Assembly (NCBI GenBank): GCA_018069525.1
Contig: JAGPUQ010000008.1
Span: 186,001 to 250,000, forward strand
DNA: 64,000 nucleotides
DNA from: Porticoccaceae bacterium
GTDB taxonomy: Bacteria > Pseudomonadota > Gammaproteobacteria > Pseudomonadales > Porticoccaceae
Direction of reading: 5' to 3'
The notes beneath the pieces are model-generated. The model was not told where the DNA came from. It was given only the letters and a program-made list of their open reading frames with translations, and ran no database searches. Positions within the stretch are counted from its first letter, which is position 1. Every line of letters starts with the position of its first letter. Position numbers and translations under genes: made by a program. Below, piece after piece: positions 9,901 to 18,722 of the stretch.

Positions 9901-10017
9901 AATATTCGCCGCGACGAAATTGATTATTTAAAACAAGTGATCGAAGTATCGGAAGACTATCTAGATCGCGCCAAGCTGCGCTGTGATGCCCTGCGGCTGG
10001 CGATTGTCGATGAATAG
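6958..10017 (+). CDS. rapA: RNA polymerase-associated helicase RapA with acidic insertion
   Basis: A 1019-aa Swi2/Snf2 ATPase that binds core RNA polymerase and promotes its recycling. The N-terminal Tudor-like region (GQRWVSTTEPALGLGVV) is followed by Walker A GLGKT (residues 181-185), DEAH (343-346), LLLTATPEQLGM and helicase motif VI (QRIGRLDRIGQ). The family is normally ~950-970 aa; the surplus comes from residues ~240-305, a Glu/Asp-rich insertion with a TD-repeat tail, placed before the INPFEAAQLVLCSLDFL segment. The start codon is TTG, with AGGA nine bases upstream. It is convergent with the PHP gene downstream. Confidence 0.95.
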   Translation: MSSSEFSSGQRWVSTTEPALGLGVVIELTRRQVEMRFPAASETRIYATDNAPLARVIYPSGERIATADGEEITVSETREQNGCVIYMGLDEAGTELAFHEMELDSFVHFSQPRDRLLTGSIDKPNRYRLRLETLEHLHRQRQSSAFGLQGGRVQLLPHQLYIASQVGNRHAPRVLLADEVGLGKTIEAGLIAHQQLFSGRAQRILLVVPESLVHQWLVEMLRRFNLHFSILDAARCEALEEPDEVDELAGDELADDFDDVVEDEGVEDGDSDVEEGEDVFAGMDIQIETDTDTNNDTGADTATGAINPFEAAQLVLCSLDFLSDNPKRHRQALAAGWDLMVVDEAHHLAWDENEGSAEYRAVEALARQTRGLLLLTATPEQLGMAGHFARLRLLDPDRYYSLQAFREEESGYQAVNQVVQSLLAEDALQQFNSDPALVAGVADYLGEDAVAALRLALSDDDAEAFAVASAEVVASLLDRHGTGRVLFRNTRQGIAGFPERHLHTYPLPAPAAALKFAADIPVENLLQAEQLLGDSWLDDDPRVPWLVEWLEQHKEEKALLICARAATARQLEEHLRLREGLRTAVFHEGMNLLERDRAAAYFADERNSAQVLICSEIGSEGRNFQFAHHLVLFDLPLNPDLLEQRIGRLDRIGQRASVELHAPYYEGSAQAVMLDWYHRGLNAFEEVCPAGSAVAEQVAEELSDCLHQPSDTKAIEKVIAHTQGLIAEARRTLEAGRDKLVELNSCNVDVAAELVADIADSSLGGELATYITQVFDEYGVEHGEHSANTIIAEPGQHMHGHSFPGLPEDGMTATFSRSKALTRDDLHFFTWEHPLVAGAMDQIANTDFGSATVCSIKLPPLKPGTLILEAMFVPVLAAPAELRLQRYLPEALVRLVTDSNGNELTGIVTKLHLDKLGKRVPSTTAREIVKYAREPILELTARVENLSKPLLGGIIEQARANMLAEQNGELERLEALAQVNPNIRRDEIDYLKQVIEVSEDYLDRAKLRCDALRLAIVDE

Positions 10018-10062
10018 TGGTTGTCTTGGTATAGAGACTTACTTGAGGCTAAGTGCTTAGCT

Positions 10063-10884
10063 CTACCAGTGTTCCCACACCGGAACGCAGCCCTCGGGTA
10101 GGGCTTTGTGCTTGCCGAGTTCGGCCCAGGGTTGTCCGGGTTTGTGAAAATCCGAACCGCAGGAAGACAGCAGCCCGAACTGCGCACACAGTTCGGCGAG
10201 TTTTTTCGAATCGCTGTTGTCCTGCCTGCCGGATACCACTTCCAAACCGTGGCCGCCGAGTTCTTTAAACTCACCAGCAAGATTCTGCAATCGCGTTCGG
10301 GTCATTTTGTATTTACTAGGGTGAGCAATCACCGCCGTGCCACCCGCTCCGCGAATCCATTTAATAATTTGTTCCAGCGTCGCCCATTCGTTTTTTACGT
10401 CGCCGATTTTCCCCGTACCGAGATATTTGCGAAAGGCCGCGTCAACGCTTTTAACCTGACCGGCAGCGACCAGGATATTGGCAATATGGGGTCGGCCAAT
10501 ACTGATGTCGTCACTGAGTTTTTCGACTTCGGAGATAACGTTCGTTAAGCCCTTTTTTTCGAGTCGCTCAGCTATGATTCCAGCGCGCTTACGACGTGCG
10601 TTTTGTTGTAGGGTGACGGCTTCAATCATGGCCGGAGCATCGACGCGAATATTTAGCCCGAGCACATGAATGCCGGCATTGCGCCATTGCGCGGACAACT
10701 CAATACCCGCCACCAGTTTTAAATTGCCGAGATCGCTATCTTTGAGTTGCGCGTAAGCAGTGGTGCAATCGTGATCGGTAATCGACAAGACATCCACGTC
10801 GTGCTCAATGGCGCGCTGCACCAGCTCTGGGGCAGTAAGCATCCCGTCGGAGGCGTTGGTATGGCAGTGCAAATCAAATAACAT
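10063..10884 (-). CDS. PHP-domain phosphoesterase (RNase AM/YciV-like)
   Basis: A 273-aa PHP-domain metal-dependent phosphoesterase. The N-terminal DLHCHTNASDG and LSITDHD motifs supply metal ligands, with further ligands in GIELSAQW, VIAHPSKY and SCGSDFHKPG. Characterised relatives (E. coli YciV/Rnm) act as 5'-3' exoribonucleases and 3',5'-nucleotide bisphosphate phosphatases. Length is typical. It is a monocistronic minus-strand gene, divergent from the GIY-YIG gene. Confidence 0.88.
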   Translation of the reverse strand: MLFDLHCHTNASDGMLTAPELVQRAIEHDVDVLSITDHDCTTAYAQLKDSDLGNLKLVAGIELSAQWRNAGIHVLGLNIRVDAPAMIEAVTLQQNARRKRAGIIAERLEKKGLTNVISEVEKLSDDISIGRPHIANILVAAGQVKSVDAAFRKYLGTGKIGDVKNEWATLEQIIKWIRGAGGTAVIAHPSKYKMTRTRLQNLAGEFKELGGHGLEVVSGRQDNSDSKKLAELCAQFGLLSSCGSDFHKPGQPWAELGKHKALPEGCVPVWEHW

Positions 10885-11040
10885 AATGGGATGGCTTGTC
10901 TAGTATAGGTGCATATAGGGTAAGTAAGCATTATACCCCGGTGAATAGCGTGAGTGCGTATACTTCGCTGGTGTTGGTCGGTGTGTGGAATTCCCCATAA
11001 TGATAGTCAGAGTGTAATCGCAATAGTGGCAAAGAGTGCA

Positions 11041-11301
11041 GTGGTAAGCTGGCACGTGTATATGATCGAAGCCAGCGATGGTTCGCTGTATACCGGTATC
11101 GCTACCGATCTGTCTCGACGTTTTGACGAACATGCTTCTGGCCGTGGCGCAAAATACTTTAACGCGGGGCGTAAACCCCTGCGGGTGGTGTATAGCGAAA
11201 CAGCAGAAGATCGCAGTGCAGCGCAAGTGCGAGAGGCAGCGATCAAAGGGCTGTCGCGGGTCGAAAAACTGGCTTTGGTAGAGAACTCAATTAAGATTTA
11301 A
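11041..11301 (+). CDS. GIY-YIG nuclease superfamily protein (UPF0213/YhbQ-like)
   Basis: A single GIY-YIG domain of ~86 aa: WHVYMIEASDGSLYTGIATDLSRRF holds the split GIY...YIG-type motif (here VYM/YTG) and the conserved Arg, with KYFNAGRKPLRVVY following. Such proteins are DNA endonuclease-like; the YhbQ subgroup has weak nuclease activity and an unclear role. The open frame extends back to 10954, but the extra N-terminal residues have no family match; the GTG at 11041 is the best guess and is not certain. Confidence 0.75.
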   Translation: MVSWHVYMIEASDGSLYTGIATDLSRRFDEHASGRGAKYFNAGRKPLRVVYSETAEDRSAAQVREAAIKGLSRVEKLALVENSIKI

Positions 11302-11406
11302 CTTTTATGAGATGATATTGCCCGCTTGGAATTTACGCCTACCAGTAGATTCAACCTGACTCAAAATTTGTTGTAATACCGTTCTTCAATGGAAATTTGA
11401 CCTCTC

Positions 11407-12513
11407 ATGATTAAACGTTTGATATTAATCGGCCTGTTAACGCTTCTATTATTTAGTGTTCTATTTGCTTGGCGCTTTATGCAGATCAAAGAGGCGAAGG
11501 AAAGTCATCGTCCGCCACCGCCCCCTACGATTGCTATCACCAGGGTGATCAGTGAACAGTGGCAACCTTTTTACTATTCTGTAGGTAGTTTGGTGGCGCT
11601 TAAGGGCATTGAGATCAGCAATGACCTGCCGGGGAAAGTGACACAAATTCACTTTCAGTCTGGTCAGGTCGCCGAGGCGGGCGAGCTTTTAATCGAGCTA
11701 GATATCGCAACGGAAGAAGCCGAACTGACAAGACTACAAGCGGCTCGTGACTTATCCAGCATTCAATATAAGAGGGCGGAAGAACTTGTCAGTACTGCCT
11801 TTGTGTCAAAGTCTAATTACGATGAAACTAAAGCGCTGCTCGCTCAGGCTGACGCTTCCCTGCAATTGCAGAAAACGCTTATCGAAAAAAAGAAAATCCG
11901 CGCACCTTTTTCTGGAAAGCTGGGGATACGGCGTGTTGATGTAGGCCAGTACCTTCCTGCTGGGACGGCGATAGTGCCCCTGCAAGCGATCAATACTCTC
12001 TACGCAGATTTCTCCTTGCCAGAACGTTATTTTTCCCAATTGGCTCTCGGCCAGGCCATAGATATTTATGTGCAGGCTTATCCCGAGCAGAGTTTCCAGG
12101 GCGTGGTAAGTGCACTCAACCCAGGTATTGATACGGATACGCGCAACGTTAAGTTAAGAGCGACACTGAGCAATAAAGACGAGCTGCTAAGACCGGGTAT
12201 GTTTACTCGTATCAGAGTTCGTCTCGGCGATGAAACGGCCGTGCTGACGCTGCCGGATTCTGCCATTACTTTTAATACCTATGGTGATTCAGTTTTTTTG
12301 GTGCTTGAAAAAGCAGATGGACATACCGTTGAGCGCCGCCAGGTAAAAACCGGTCAAACCAGAAATGGCCGGGTGGAAATCACCGATGGTCTTGAGGTCG
12401 GACAGGTCGTAGTCAGCGCTGGCCAGATCAAATTGAGAAATGGTATTCCGGTGTTGCTGGATGATCTACCTGCACCTGGAGAAAGACGCTCTACCAACGA
12501 GGATGGACGGTGA
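11407..12513 (+). CDS. RND efflux periplasmic adaptor (membrane-fusion) protein
   Basis: A 368-aa HlyD/AcrA-type adaptor. It has an N-terminal membrane anchor (LILIGLLTLLLFSVLFAW), a barrel-sandwich segment (LPGKVTQIHFQSGQVAEAGELLIELD), a short alpha-hairpin and a beta-barrel plus membrane-proximal domain. No lipobox Cys is seen, so it is probably anchored by the uncleaved helix. It overlaps the pump gene by four bases (GTGA), showing translational coupling. No outer-membrane factor is encoded nearby; a general TolC-like channel would be needed. Confidence 0.92.
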   Translation: MIKRLILIGLLTLLLFSVLFAWRFMQIKEAKESHRPPPPPTIAITRVISEQWQPFYYSVGSLVALKGIEISNDLPGKVTQIHFQSGQVAEAGELLIELDIATEEAELTRLQAARDLSSIQYKRAEELVSTAFVSKSNYDETKALLAQADASLQLQKTLIEKKKIRAPFSGKLGIRRVDVGQYLPAGTAIVPLQAINTLYADFSLPERYFSQLALGQAIDIYVQAYPEQSFQGVVSALNPGIDTDTRNVKLRATLSNKDELLRPGMFTRIRVRLGDETAVLTLPDSAITFNTYGDSVFLVLEKADGHTVERRQVKTGQTRNGRVEITDGLEVGQVVVSAGQIKLRNGIPVLLDDLPAPGERRSTNEDGR

Positions 12514-15500
12514 ATTTTACCGATATTTTCATCCGCAGACCGGTACTAGCCTCGGTTATCAGTCTGCTAATTCTGGCGCTGGGGCTGCGGGCATTGTCGT
12601 CGCTAGAGGTAAGACAGTTTCCCGAAACCAGGGATACGGTCGTTACCATCACCACCAGTTACCCTGGCGCGAGTAGTGAGCTGGTAAAGGGCTTTATCAC
12701 TACGCCCTTGCAGCAGGCAATTTCTGAAGCGGATGGCATTGATTATATTTCATCTATAAGCAGCCAGGGCCGATCTGTTATTCAGGCTCACATGCACCTT
12801 AATTACGACCCTAACGCAGCCGTTTCCGAGATTCAATCCAAGGTGGGTAGCAAACGAAATGTGCTACCGGAAGAGGCCGAAGACCCGGTGATTAGCTCCC
12901 GAACCGGTGGCAATACCGCGTTAATGTATATCTCCTTTTCAAGCGAAACACTAAGTCCCTCACAGATTAATGATTACGTGGTAAGGGTAGTGCAACCCCA
13001 ATTCCAGGCAGTTCCAGGGGTGAGTCGGGCAGTGCCTTCCGGTAATAAAACCTACGCGATGCGTATCTGGCTGAACCCCGAAAGAATGGCGGCCCTAAAC
13101 ATTGGGGCACAGCAGGTTACCGACATGCTGAAAGCTAACAATTACCTGTCTGGCGCGGGGCAGGTTAAAGGCGAGTACTTTGCCGTAGATCTTTCTGCCA
13201 CCACCGACATTGGTAACGTGGAAGCGTTTAAAAAACTGGTGGTTAGCGAACAAAATGGAGTTTTGATTTATCTGGAAGACGTTGCTCGAGTGGAGTTGGG
13301 CGCCGAGGATTACGAAAGCCTGACTCTTTACCAGGGCGTAAAGGCAATTTTTATCGGCCTTGAGCAGACCCCTGGCTCTAACCCCTTAACTGTCGCCAAA
13401 GCGGTGCGTAAAGTCTACGGTAACATCGCCAAAGATTTGCCCGAAGGAATAATGGTAGATATTCCTTATGACGGGAGTAAATATATTGAGGAATCTATCG
13501 ACGAAGTACTCGCGGGGCTGATCGAGGCCGTCGTCATTGTACTGTTGGTTATTCTGCTCTCCCTGGGTTCCTTCCGAGCTGCTCTGTTGCCTGCGGTTAG
13601 CGTGCCGTTGTCCCTGGTTGGCGCAGCGTTGCTCATGTTAATGCTGGGTTATTCGTTGAACTTGATGACGCTACTGGCAATGGTGCTGGCCATTGGCCTG
13701 GTGGTGGACGATGCCATCGTGGTGGTGGAAAATGTACATCGGCATATAGAATTGGGGGAAACGCCTTATCAGGCTGCGATACTTGGCGCTCGGGAACTGG
13801 GCCTGCCTATTATCGCTATGACCACCACTCTGGTAGCGGTTTACGCACCCATCGGATTTCTTGGGGGTTTGGTTGGCACACTGTTTACCGAATTTGCTTA
13901 TTCCCTCGCCGCGGCTGTACTTATTTCCGGCGTGGTAGCGCTGACCCTCGCCCCGATGCTGGCCTCTCGGGTTTTGAAAAGTAAGGGTACTGAAAACCGA
14001 TTTGAAAAGTTGGTTGAACATTTTTTTGAAGGCCTGGCTCACCGCTATCGTAAAATGCTGCACTGGGTACTGGAATATCCCTCCGCGATCATGTTGTTTG
14101 CCGTACTCGTGCTCGGCAGTCTCTATCTGATGTTTGCATTATCCCAAAAGCAACTGGCTCCGGACGAAGATCAGAGTATTATATTTTTTATGGGTACCGG
14201 CCCTCAGACAGCTACCCTGGAATACAGCCAAATCTACAACGATGAGCTGGTAGACATTTTCGAAACCTATGAGGAGGAGTACCACCACAGTTTTATCTAC
14301 GTGGGCTTCGAGAACCAGCCCAATGTCATTTTCGGCGGTTTTGCTATGAATTCCACAGCGGAAAGGCAACGTTCCCAGTTTGAGATTCACGCGGAAATGC
14401 AGCGCAAAGTCAGCGAGATAGCGGGGATGGAAACCGTGCTCTTTGCTCGACCGAGCCTGCCCGGCACCGGGGGTGGCTTGCCGATTCAATTTGTGGTCAC
14501 TTCGGATGCAGATTATGCCGAGCTGGATCAGATTGCGGATGAGCTGATAGGCCGTGCGATGGGAAGTGGTATTTTCGCGTTCCTGCAAAAAGGCAGTACG
14601 TTTTCTCGCCCTAAGGCTACGCTCGTCATTGACCGCAAGCTGGCCGCAGATTTGGGTATTTCCATGCAACAAATCGGTCGCGATCTTTCTTCTTTTCTCA
14701 GTGACAACGACAGCAATCGTTTCAATCTGGTTGGGCGCAGCTACAAGGTCATCCCCCAGGTAGACGATGCTTCTCGTCTCAATGTGGACAAGTTAGATAA
14801 CTACTACATAAAAACCGAAAACGGTGAGCAGATTCCCCTGTCTGCGCTGGTGCGTATTGAAAAGTCGGTTGAACCCAGTAAGCGCACCCAGTTTCAGCAA
14901 CTCAATAGTCTGACCGTGCAAGGTTTGATGGTTCCCCCCAATACCATTGGCGACGCTTTGGCTTATTTAGAAGAACAGGCAGAGGAGCTGTTCCCTCGAG
15001 GTTATCACTGGGACTACACCGGGCCGTCTCGACAATTCAAACAGCAGGGTGGCGCGCTGGTTGGCACTTTCTTTATGTCGATCCTGGTGATTTATCTGGT
15101 GCTGTCCGCCCAGTTTGAAAGTTGGCGCGACCCGCTGATCATTTTAATATCCGTTCCGCTGTCGATTGCCAGCGCCCTTGTTTTTATCATGTTAGGCGCG
15201 GCTACCATGAATATTTACACTCAGGTTGGCTTGATAACGCTGATTGGCCTTATTTCCAAAAATGGCATTCTCATTGTCCAGTTCGCCAACCAAATGCAAG
15301 TTCAGGAAGGGCTAGAAAAAAGAGAGGCTCTTGAGCAGGCAGCAGCTACTCGTTTAAGACCGATTCTTATGACCACTATCGCCATGATTATGGCCATGGT
15401 TCCTCTGCTTACCGCAACTGGCCCCGGTGCCGTGAGCCGGTTTGATATTGGTGTGGTGATCGCGAGTGGCCTGGGTATTGGTACGCTGTTTACCTTGTTT

Positions 15501-15569
15501 GTGGTTCCGGCTTTTTATTTGATTTTGGGTAAAGACCATCGAGCTGATGATTCGGAACTAAAAGGCTAG
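12510..15569 (+). CDS. RND multidrug efflux permease (HAE1 family)
   Basis: A 1019-aa inner-membrane proton-driven pump of the AcrB/MexB type. The start FTDIFIRRPVLASVISLLI is the typical first helix; TM4 carries GLVVDDAIVVVEN with the paired Asp needed for proton relay, and a second half repeats the fold (GLISKNGILIVQFANQ). The start is GTG overlapping the adaptor's TGA. The substrate is unknown; in a hydrocarbon degrader, solvent or aromatic efflux is plausible. Confidence 0.94.
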   Translation: MNFTDIFIRRPVLASVISLLILALGLRALSSLEVRQFPETRDTVVTITTSYPGASSELVKGFITTPLQQAISEADGIDYISSISSQGRSVIQAHMHLNYDPNAAVSEIQSKVGSKRNVLPEEAEDPVISSRTGGNTALMYISFSSETLSPSQINDYVVRVVQPQFQAVPGVSRAVPSGNKTYAMRIWLNPERMAALNIGAQQVTDMLKANNYLSGAGQVKGEYFAVDLSATTDIGNVEAFKKLVVSEQNGVLIYLEDVARVELGAEDYESLTLYQGVKAIFIGLEQTPGSNPLTVAKAVRKVYGNIAKDLPEGIMVDIPYDGSKYIEESIDEVLAGLIEAVVIVLLVILLSLGSFRAALLPAVSVPLSLVGAALLMLMLGYSLNLMTLLAMVLAIGLVVDDAIVVVENVHRHIELGETPYQAAILGARELGLPIIAMTTTLVAVYAPIGFLGGLVGTLFTEFAYSLAAAVLISGVVALTLAPMLASRVLKSKGTENRFEKLVEHFFEGLAHRYRKMLHWVLEYPSAIMLFAVLVLGSLYLMFALSQKQLAPDEDQSIIFFMGTGPQTATLEYSQIYNDELVDIFETYEEEYHHSFIYVGFENQPNVIFGGFAMNSTAERQRSQFEIHAEMQRKVSEIAGMETVLFARPSLPGTGGGLPIQFVVTSDADYAELDQIADELIGRAMGSGIFAFLQKGSTFSRPKATLVIDRKLAADLGISMQQIGRDLSSFLSDNDSNRFNLVGRSYKVIPQVDDASRLNVDKLDNYYIKTENGEQIPLSALVRIEKSVEPSKRTQFQQLNSLTVQGLMVPPNTIGDALAYLEEQAEELFPRGYHWDYTGPSRQFKQQGGALVGTFFMSILVIYLVLSAQFESWRDPLIILISVPLSIASALVFIMLGAATMNIYTQVGLITLIGLISKNGILIVQFANQMQVQEGLEKREALEQAAATRLRPILMTTIAMIMAMVPLLTATGPGAVSRFDIGVVIASGLGIGTLFTLFVVPAFYLILGKDHRADDSELKG

Positions 15570-15614
15570 GGTAGAAAACCAGGACAGATGACTAATAAAA
15601 ACGAAGGTATGTTT

Positions 15615-15950
15615 ATGAGTAATCCGGACCTCCGATCAAAACTAATAGCGGAGACTTCTAAAATTCCCTGGAAAGAGTTACAGAAATTTTTTGCCAGTGG
15701 CAATGTGCTGTACGTAGCGGAGGAACTGGATTTAATCGATGTAGCCTGCGAAATTTCTGCCGATAACGCCGCGGCGGTTGGCGTCTGGACGGGACAGGGG
15801 CAGGTCGCTTCGGTTAGCGATACACAGGCGCTGGAGTGGTTTGAGGCCAATGCTCTGATGTGGGCGACGGTGATTCGCCCCTGGGTGTTGGTGCAGCCGG
15901 TATTGGCGGGGGTGAACGAGGGTTACGCGCACAACGAGGACCCGGTGTGA
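15615..15950 (+). CDS. DUF2288 family protein
   Basis: A ~111-aa cytoplasmic protein. SKIPWKELQKFFASGNVLYV and the Trp-rich C-terminal ATVIRPWVLVQPV match the DUF2288 family, whose function is unknown. ATGs at 15588, 15609 and 15615 are in frame; 15615 is favoured by AAGG seven bases upstream. It lies downstream of the RND pump on the same strand. Confidence 0.8.
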   Translation: MSNPDLRSKLIAETSKIPWKELQKFFASGNVLYVAEELDLIDVACEISADNAAAVGVWTGQGQVASVSDTQALEWFEANALMWATVIRPWVLVQPVLAGVNEGYAHNEDPV

Positions 15951-16020
15951 AGTAAGGATTAACAGGGAGTGATGCCCGCAGATTTGTTAAACTGCTCGGC
16001 CCTGCACTTGTGAGTTCGTT

Positions 16021-17403
16021 ATGTCATCCGACCAGCTGTCGCCCAATTCTTCCATTACTGCTACCGCTTCTACTCCGGCAAAGCCCAAACCCAAAGTAGG
16101 TTTTGTCAGTTTGGGCTGCCCAAAAGCCCTGGTCGATTCCGAGCGCATCCTCACCCAACTACGCACCGAAGGCTACCAGATAGCGCCCAGCTACGACGGT
16201 GCCGATGTAGTGGTGGTGAATACCTGCGGCTTTCTGGACAGTGCCAAACAAGAATCTCTAGAAGCTATTGGCGAAGCGCTGACCGAAAACGGTAAGGTGA
16301 TTGTGACCGGTTGTATGGGGGGCGACGAGCAGGCCATACGCGACGTACATCCGGGTGTGCTGGCGGTGACCGGGCCACAGCAATACGAAGCGGTGGTTTC
16401 GGCGGTTCACGAGTACGCGCCGCCAGTCATTAATCACGACCCCTATCTTGATTTGGTGCCCGCCCAGGGTATCAAGCTCACGCCTCGGCACTACGCCTAT
16501 TTAAAAATATCCGAAGGCTGTAATCACGGCTGTACCTTTTGCATTATTCCCGACCTGCGCGGCAAATTGGTGAGTCGACCCATCGGCGATGTACTCGACG
16601 AAGCCGAGCGGCTGGTTAAATCCGGAGTTAAAGAGTTGCTGGTGATTTCCCAGGACACCAGCGCCTACGGTGTGGACATTAAATACCGCACGGGTTTCTG
16701 GCAGGGTCAGCCGGTGAAATCGAATATGTTAGAGCTGTGCCGCGCTCTCGGCGAGATGGGTATCTGGGTGCGCCTGCACTATGTGTACCCCTATCCCCAT
16801 GTGGACAATGTTATCCCGCTCATGGCCGAAGGCAAAATTCTGCCTTATCTGGATATACCTTTTCAGCACGCCAGCCCCGCGGTCTTGAAAGCGATGAAGC
16901 GACCGGCCCATCAGGCAAAGACCCTGGATCGTATTCGCGATTGGCGGCAGCAGTGCCCGGATTTAACCCTGCGCAGCACGTTTATAGCGGGTTTTCCAGG
17001 CGAAACCGATCAGGATTTTGAAATCTTACTGGATTGGCTGCAAGAAGCGCAGTTGGATCGGGTGGGGTGTTTTAAATACGAAGCGGTAGACGGCGCAAAA
17101 GCTAATGCCTTGCCCGGCGCGGTGCCGGAAGAATTAAAACAGGAGCGCTGGGAACGCCTAATGGAAACCCAGCAAGCCATTAGTGCCGCGCGTTTGGCCA
17201 GCAAAGTCGGGAGTAGCATTGAAGTGTTGGTCGATCAGGTTGACGAGGAAGGCGCGGTCGCACGCTCCTGGGCCGACGCGCCTGAAATTGATGGCAATGT
17301 GTATTTAAATGGCGAGCAGACACTAAAGCCTGGTGACAAGGTGAGAGTCACCATCGAACACGCCGATGAATACGATCTTTGGGGATCGCTGGAAACTGTC
17401 TAA
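16021..17403 (+). CDS. rimO: Ribosomal protein S12 methylthiotransferase RimO
   Basis: A 460-aa radical-SAM enzyme that adds a methylthio group to Asp of ribosomal protein S12. The N-terminal UPF0004 domain ([19 protein letters not shown], with Cys also in NTCGFL and TGCMGG) binds one 4Fe-4S cluster; the radical-SAM motif is [10 protein letters not shown]-terminal TRAM domain ends the protein ([17 protein letters not shown]). The first ~20 residues are low-complexity Ser/Thr/Ala/Pro. Length is typical. It stands alone, and its genomic neighbours are unrelated. Confidence 0.96.
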   Translation: MSSDQLSPNSSITATASTPAKPKPKVGFVSLGCPKALVDSERILTQLRTEGYQIAPSYDGADVVVVNTCGFLDSAKQESLEAIGEALTENGKVIVTGCMGGDEQAIRDVHPGVLAVTGPQQYEAVVSAVHEYAPPVINHDPYLDLVPAQGIKLTPRHYAYLKISEGCNHGCTFCIIPDLRGKLVSRPIGDVLDEAERLVKSGVKELLVISQDTSAYGVDIKYRTGFWQGQPVKSNMLELCRALGEMGIWVRLHYVYPYPHVDNVIPLMAEGKILPYLDIPFQHASPAVLKAMKRPAHQAKTLDRIRDWRQQCPDLTLRSTFIAGFPGETDQDFEILLDWLQEAQLDRVGCFKYEAVDGAKANALPGAVPEELKQERWERLMETQQAISAARLASKVGSSIEVLVDQVDEEGAVARSWADAPEIDGNVYLNGEQTLKPGDKVRVTIEHADEYDLWGSLETV

Positions 17404-17521
17404 TAGTTAGAGTCAGCGGCCAGAGTCAGAAATCAGAATCAGCAACCAGATCCAGCAAGCAAAGTTGCCAACTAATACGGGTAATGTATTATTTTTTAGT
17501 TGATGAGGAAGGGAAGCGTCA

Positions 17522-18223
17522 ATGACTCTATTAATTGTGGCTAGTGCATTCTTTGTTCTGATACATTTTTTAATTGCCGGTACCGGCCTGCGCGATCGCC
17601 TGGTGGCCAGCATCGGGGAAGCCAAGTTTCGTCTACTATTTTCGGTATTGGCGGCGTTCGGTTTGGTGGCGATGGTCGTCGGCTATATGCAGGCGGAGGG
17701 ACATCCGGTGTGGAGCGGTGGTCGCGCGCTGTTGCCGATCTGGGTGTTTTATATAGGCAATCTGATGGCTGTGTTACTGCTGGTGATTGGCACCCTTACG
17801 TCCAGCCCCAATTCCATTCTCACTGAAAAAGCCTATCAAAGCGGCAAGGTCGAAGTGAGCGGGATACTGCGTATTACCCGGCATCCGGGTAATTTAGGGA
17901 TTGGCCTGTGGGCCTTGATGCACTTACTCGCTAACGGCGATAGCGCTGCCATGGTGTTGTTTGGTTCTCTGGCCTTGCTGGCTCTGTTGGGACCGCTGTC
18001 GATGGATCGAAAAAAGCTGAGGCTAGACGGCGAGCGCTACGCGCAGATTATGGCGCAAACCTCCTACCTGCCTTTTGTGGCAATGCTGAAGGGTCGAGCG
18101 CAGACCGATAAAAACACATCGGTATGGGCAGAAATTGGCTGGCTAAAACTGGTGTTGGCGTTGGGAGTGTTTGCCGGGTTGGTGCTGATGCATTCCTGGT
18201 TCTCGGGGGTGGCGATTTGGTAA
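17522..18223 (+). CDS. NnrU family membrane protein
   Basis: A 233-aa inner-membrane protein with about six hydrophobic segments. RITRHPGNLGIGLWALMHLLANGD is the hallmark of the NnrU/isoprenylcysteine methyltransferase-like fold. NnrU was named from denitrification gene clusters, but no such genes are here, and its function is not established. The C-terminal helix (LVLALGVFAGLVLMHSWF) completes the domain. Confidence 0.82.
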   Translation: MTLLIVASAFFVLIHFLIAGTGLRDRLVASIGEAKFRLLFSVLAAFGLVAMVVGYMQAEGHPVWSGGRALLPIWVFYIGNLMAVLLLVIGTLTSSPNSILTEKAYQSGKVEVSGILRITRHPGNLGIGLWALMHLLANGDSAAMVLFGSLALLALLGPLSMDRKKLRLDGERYAQIMAQTSYLPFVAMLKGRAQTDKNTSVWAEIGWLKLVLALGVFAGLVLMHSWFSGVAIW

Positions 18224-18262
18224 GGCCCGCACATATAGTAGTGGTGTTTGAACCTATTTAGA

Positions 18263-18688
18263 TCAAGTCTGGTTAACCAACATATTGGCGATGCTTTGAA
18301 AGGCCGGCATTAGCTGCAAGCGATATCGCTTGTCGATGCCGGTTTCGAGAATGGCAGTGTCCATACATTGCAGCCAGGCGTCGCGCGCCGCCATATCAAT
18401 CTCAAACTTCGCGTGGGGGCCGGTGAGGCAAGGGCTACCGTGTTTTTCTATATAGAGCGGAGGGCCGCCGAGCCAGCCACTCAAATATTCGAATAAACTT
18501 TGGCGCATCGGCGACAGGTCTGTCTGGTGCATGGCGCGCAGGTTGGCGACGTGCTCGTCGTCGTTTCCTTCGCTATCCATAAGGTCGTAGAATCGATCGA
18601 CCAGAGCCCGAACTACGGGTTCGCCGCCAATCCAGTCGTACATGCTACCGGCTTCAACCGGGACGCTATTTGCATTTTCAACGCTCAA
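18263..18688 (-). CDS. Group II truncated haemoglobin
   Basis: A 141-aa 2-on-2 globin. MYDWIGGEPVVRALVDRFYDLM is the conserved A-B helix region, GGPPLYIEKHGSPCL the loop before the F helix, and RDAWLQCM holds the group-II Trp. Group II globins bind O2 and NO and may protect oxygenases or deliver O2. The start is TTG at 18688 with AAGGA eight bases upstream; an internal ATG at 18643 has no clear Shine-Dalgarno. It is adjacent to the oxygenase cluster on the same strand and may be co-transcribed with it. Confidence 0.87.
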   Translation of the reverse strand: MSVENANSVPVEAGSMYDWIGGEPVVRALVDRFYDLMDSEGNDDEHVANLRAMHQTDLSPMRQSLFEYLSGWLGGPPLYIEKHGSPCLTGPHAKFEIDMAARDAWLQCMDTAILETGIDKRYRLQLMPAFQSIANMLVNQT

Positions 18689-18722
18689 TGTTTTGAATCC
18701 TTAAATGTAAACTCAGACGTAC